From positions 1 to 6,924 of the forward strand of contig DJWH01000085.1 in assembly GCA_002441525.1 (NCBI GenBank): DNA of 6,924 nucleotides, given 5' to 3'. Shown in pieces: positions 4,731-6,924 of this stretch; positions within the stretch are counted from its first letter, which is position 1; every line of letters begins with the position of its first letter. This stretch comes from Acholeplasmataceae bacterium UBA6235 (lineage in GTDB: Bacteria; Bacillota_I; Bacilli_A; Acholeplasmatales; UBA5453). A program made the translations under genes and the position numbers. The notes under the pieces were generated by a model. It was not told the DNA's origin. It searched no databases and saw only the letters and a program-made list of their open reading frames with translations.

Positions 4731-6187
4731 ATGAAGTAAAAATCATCACAGGCTATCGCTTAATTGTCTATTATTTAGGCGTTTTTATGATGCTCATCGG
4801 TGGTATTGTGCTCTTACCTCTGTTAATCCTACCATTTTATCCCAATGAGATTGTATCCGCAAAGTACTTTATTGTACCAGGGGCACTTTCCATCATTTTT
4901 GGCTATGTTGTACAATTTTATTTTCAAAACACAAAAAAGGGATCACTAGAAAAATTTCAAGACGCAACATTGATTGTATTTGTTTGGGTATTAGCCATTT
5001 TAATTGGGAGTTTACCCTTTTATTTAACCAATGATTACACATATGTTGAAAGTTTATTTGAAGTTACTTCTGGATTTTCCACAACGGGTTTATCGGTTGT
5101 GGATGTTAGCACTGTGGGTCATATTTTTCTCATCTATCGAACCATTCTATTGTTTTTTGGAGGTTTGGGCTTTGTTATTATCATCACATCAGCCATCTCC
5201 GATAAAATGGGTATGAGATTGTATTTTGCAGAAGGTCATAACGATAAATTACTACCTAATTTGCTTAAATCCGCTCGAATGATGTTATCCATTTATGCAT
5301 TTTATATCATTTTTGGGATACTTGCATATGTGATCGCTGGTATGCCACTATTTGATGCAGTAAATCACGCCATCGCCAGTGTTTCTACAGGTGGATTTTC
5401 GACCAAAACAACTTCGATTGGTTACTATGACAGTATCCAAATTGAAATCATCACAATGATTTTAATGTTACTCGGTGGTACAAACTTTCTAATTCATCTT
5501 AAATTGTTAACGGGAAAATGGAAAACATTGTTTAAACACAATGAAATTCGTTTTGTATGGATTGTATTGGCGATTGCGATTCCGTGGTTTACAATCATGA
5601 CCAAGCAATATTTAGACATAGGTTGGATGGATAGTGTTCGAATAGTCACTTTTCAATTGATTTCTGCACTTACAACCACAGGGTTTCAAACCATACCTGA
5701 TTTTATCCATGCCATTCCCCAAAGTTTTATCACAGGTGTTATAATATGTATGATTATTGGTGGTGGCTATGGTTCAACGGCCGGTGGTATCAAACAATAC
5801 CGCATTGCGTTGGCATTTAAAGCAACGTTTTGGAACTTACAAGGTCAAATGATGAACAAAAATGTGATTCAACCACATTATATAGACAAATATGGACAAC
5901 GACACTTGGTTACAGATAAAGCCATATTTGCCAATTATAGTTTTATTTTTATCTATTTAGTGGTACTCATGACAGGTACGCTCATCATCCAGTCATTTGG
6001 ATATAATTTTCAAGATGCTCTGTTTGAATTTGCGTCTAGTTTATCTACCGTCGGACTCAGTACAGGTATCACAGGAAAAGGGGCACACCCCATCATATTA
6101 TTGACCAGTTTATTCGGGATGTTTTTAGGTAGACTTGAATTTTATGTCATCTATATTGGATTAATCGCTATTTTTAAGAAACATTAG
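4727..6187 (+). CDS. trkH: TrkH-family K+ channel/transporter subunit
   Basis: This 486-aa integral membrane protein imports K+ through four M1-P-M2 repeats in one chain. All four filter segments are visible with their key glycines: FSTTG (117-121), STGGF (220-224), TTTGF (316-320) and STVGL (440-444). The intramembrane gating loop is the glycine-rich GGGYGSTAGGIK (345-356), as in TrkH, and the C-terminal GRLE (468-471) is conserved. Length and N-terminal helices fit TrkH better than the shorter KtrB. It starts at the ATGA overlap with the preceding RCK gene and relies on coupled translation, since no strong ribosome binding site precedes it. The cytoplasmic RCK pair encoded just upstream is the expected gating ring. 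The KdpD-like sensor gene begins 11 bp after its stop, which ties the channel to a signalling system. Confidence 0.93.
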   Translation: MNEVKIITGYRLIVYYLGVFMMLIGGIVLLPLLILPFYPNEIVSAKYFIVPGALSIIFGYVVQFYFQNTKKGSLEKFQDATLIVFVWVLAILIGSLPFYLTNDYTYVESLFEVTSGFSTTGLSVVDVSTVGHIFLIYRTILLFFGGLGFVIIITSAISDKMGMRLYFAEGHNDKLLPNLLKSARMMLSIYAFYIIFGILAYVIAGMPLFDAVNHAIASVSTGGFSTKTTSIGYYDSIQIEIITMILMLLGGTNFLIHLKLLTGKWKTLFKHNEIRFVWIVLAIAIPWFTIMTKQYLDIGWMDSVRIVTFQLISALTTTGFQTIPDFIHAIPQSFITGVIICMIIGGGYGSTAGGIKQYRIALAFKATFWNLQGQMMNKNVIQPHYIDKYGQRHLVTDKAIFANYSFIFIYLVVLMTGTLIIQSFGYNFQDALFEFASSLSTVGLSTGITGKGAHPIILLTSLFGMFLGRLEFYVIYIGLIAIFKKH

Positions 6188-6198
6188 AGGGCGGCTAT

Positions 6199-6924
6199 AT
6201 GAAGCATTTTAGAGGATATAATTTAATCGTATTAATTATGGTTGTTGTATTATCTACACTCCTTTCTTATGCGTTTGAGTCTTTTTCTATTCGCATCGAA
6301 AATATCATGCTCATACAAATCATTGGCATGATGATTGTGATGATTGAAACTAGAAAACTCATTTATGGCATGATTGCAGCGGTATTATCTGTCTTTTCTT
6401 TTAATTTTTTATTCATTCAACCGAAATATACATTTGTTATTGATGATCCAAATTACATCATCATGTTATTGATATTTTTCATTGTTGCTGTCATTGTCAA
6501 TATGTTAACCAATCGTCTTCAAACAGAAGCGATTAAAGCCAAAAAAAGCGAAGAAAAAATGGCTGGTTTGTATAAAAACAGTAAGACTTTGCTCAATTTG
6601 AATACCAAGGAAAGCATTATACAAGAACAGCTACACTATTTATATGATGTTACAAAGCACCCAGTCATGTTTTATTTTAAGAACAAAAAAGCTGAACACT
6701 ACTCTCAACCAAATGATTTCATCGATATCAAACCATATGAACATGCCATACATTACGCCATAGAACAAGACATCATTTGTGGCCAAAATGAGAATAAATT
6801 CAGTGAACTCCCAATTGTCATTTTTCCGTTTAAAAAAAATCATAATGTCAATGGTGCAGTCATCATGGATGTTTCCATGGACCACCTAAACAAATATGAA
6901 AGGGACTTTATTGTCGCGAATATG
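6199..6924 (+). CDS. KdpD-like sensor kinase lacking the N-terminal Usp/KdpD domain (partial, 3' end missing)
   Basis: The first 242 aa are visible and the frame is still open at the window end. Four membrane helices lie near 8-25, 33-49, 54-73 and 85-105. The DUF4118 signature FNFLFIQPKYTFVIDD (68-83) matches the membrane sensor domain of KdpD. A charged, helical linker (about 105-135) leads into a mixed alpha/beta segment (about 137-242) in the position of KdpD's GAF-like domain. The histidine kinase core would lie beyond the window. KdpD proteins usually have a long cytoplasmic N-terminal region before the membrane helices; here the helices start almost at residue 8. A GAGGGCGG-type ribosome binding site (6187-6194) and an 11-bp gap after trkH place it in the operon. 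It probably senses K+ or turgor and, with a response regulator downstream, controls this operon; that is inferred. Confidence 0.85.
   Translation, partial: MKHFRGYNLIVLIMVVVLSTLLSYAFESFSIRIENIMLIQIIGMMIVMIETRKLIYGMIAAVLSVFSFNFLFIQPKYTFVIDDPNYIIMLLIFFIVAVIVNMLTNRLQTEAIKAKKSEEKMAGLYKNSKTLLNLNTKESIIQEQLHYLYDVTKHPVMFYFKNKKAEHYSQPNDFIDIKPYEHAIHYAIEQDIICGQNENKFSELPIVIFPFKKNHNVNGAVIMDVSMDHLNKYERDFIVANM

Noticed and set aside
6640..6885. Minus-strand 81-codon open frame opposite the KdpD-like gene
   Set aside because: It mirrors a coding region with a convincing domain pattern and has no upstream initiation or promoter signal.
1..6924. CRISPR arrays, tRNA or rRNA genes, insertion sequences
   Set aside because: No regularly spaced repeats, cloverleaf or rRNA-like sequence, transposase frame or flanking target duplications were seen.

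Overview
The window comes from a low-GC, Gram-positive-type bacterium. Genes carry strong AGGAGG-like ribosome binding sites and have sigma-A-like promoters (TATAAT boxes with 17-18 bp spacers). TGA is used as a real stop (positions 3654-3656, 4069-4071, 4728-4730), and tryptophan is encoded by TGG. That fits Bacillota or the standard-code branch of the Mollicutes (Acholeplasma/Izemoplasma-like) and argues against TGA-recoding mycoplasmas. The lineage is an inference.

Layout. (1) Positions 1-74: the last 23 codons of a + strand gene, possibly the end of a FAS1 (fasciclin) domain, closed by a two-way hairpin terminator at 80-115. (2) Positions 120-2143, minus strand: a small-solute/metalloid-type block. 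In transcription order it holds an aquaporin-family channel (2143-1484) with its own terminator, then an ArsP/YraQ-type permease (1406-393), then a tightly linked thioredoxin-fold mini-protein with a CVNC site (380-120). No ArsR, ArsC or ArsM is visible, so an arsenic role is only suggested. (3) Positions 2144-2400: a divergent control region with two back-to-back promoters, a 15-bp inverted repeat inside the aquaporin promoter, and a roughly 144-nt structured leader in front of the next gene. (4) Positions 2401-3360, plus strand: a two-domain GNAT acetyltransferase of unknown substrate, followed by a terminator. (5) Positions 3483-6924, plus strand: a compact potassium operon. It encodes an unrecognised 57-aa small beta protein, an RCK_N-only TrkA-like protein, a degenerate RCK_N+RCK_C TrkA-like protein, a TrkH channel subunit, and a short KdpD-like sensor (DUF4118) that runs off the window. 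The first two genes are 1 nt apart and the next two junctions are ATGA overlaps.

How the parts work together. In the K+ operon the TrkH subunit forms the pore, the two RCK proteins probably form a hetero-oligomeric nucleotide-sensing ring beneath it, and the KdpD-like sensor probably tunes expression. In the minus-strand block the permease and its thioredoxin partner look like one transport unit, with the aquaporin transcribed separately beside it.

The best candidate for something undescribed is the leader of the acetyltransferase gene. It contains a long-range stem, nested inner helices, a competing hairpin, and a short helix that would hide the Shine-Dalgarno sequence, which is the architecture expected of a translational riboswitch. 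I do not recognise it as a known class. The 57-aa protein at the head of the K+ operon and the split, asymmetric RCK pair are the next most interesting items.
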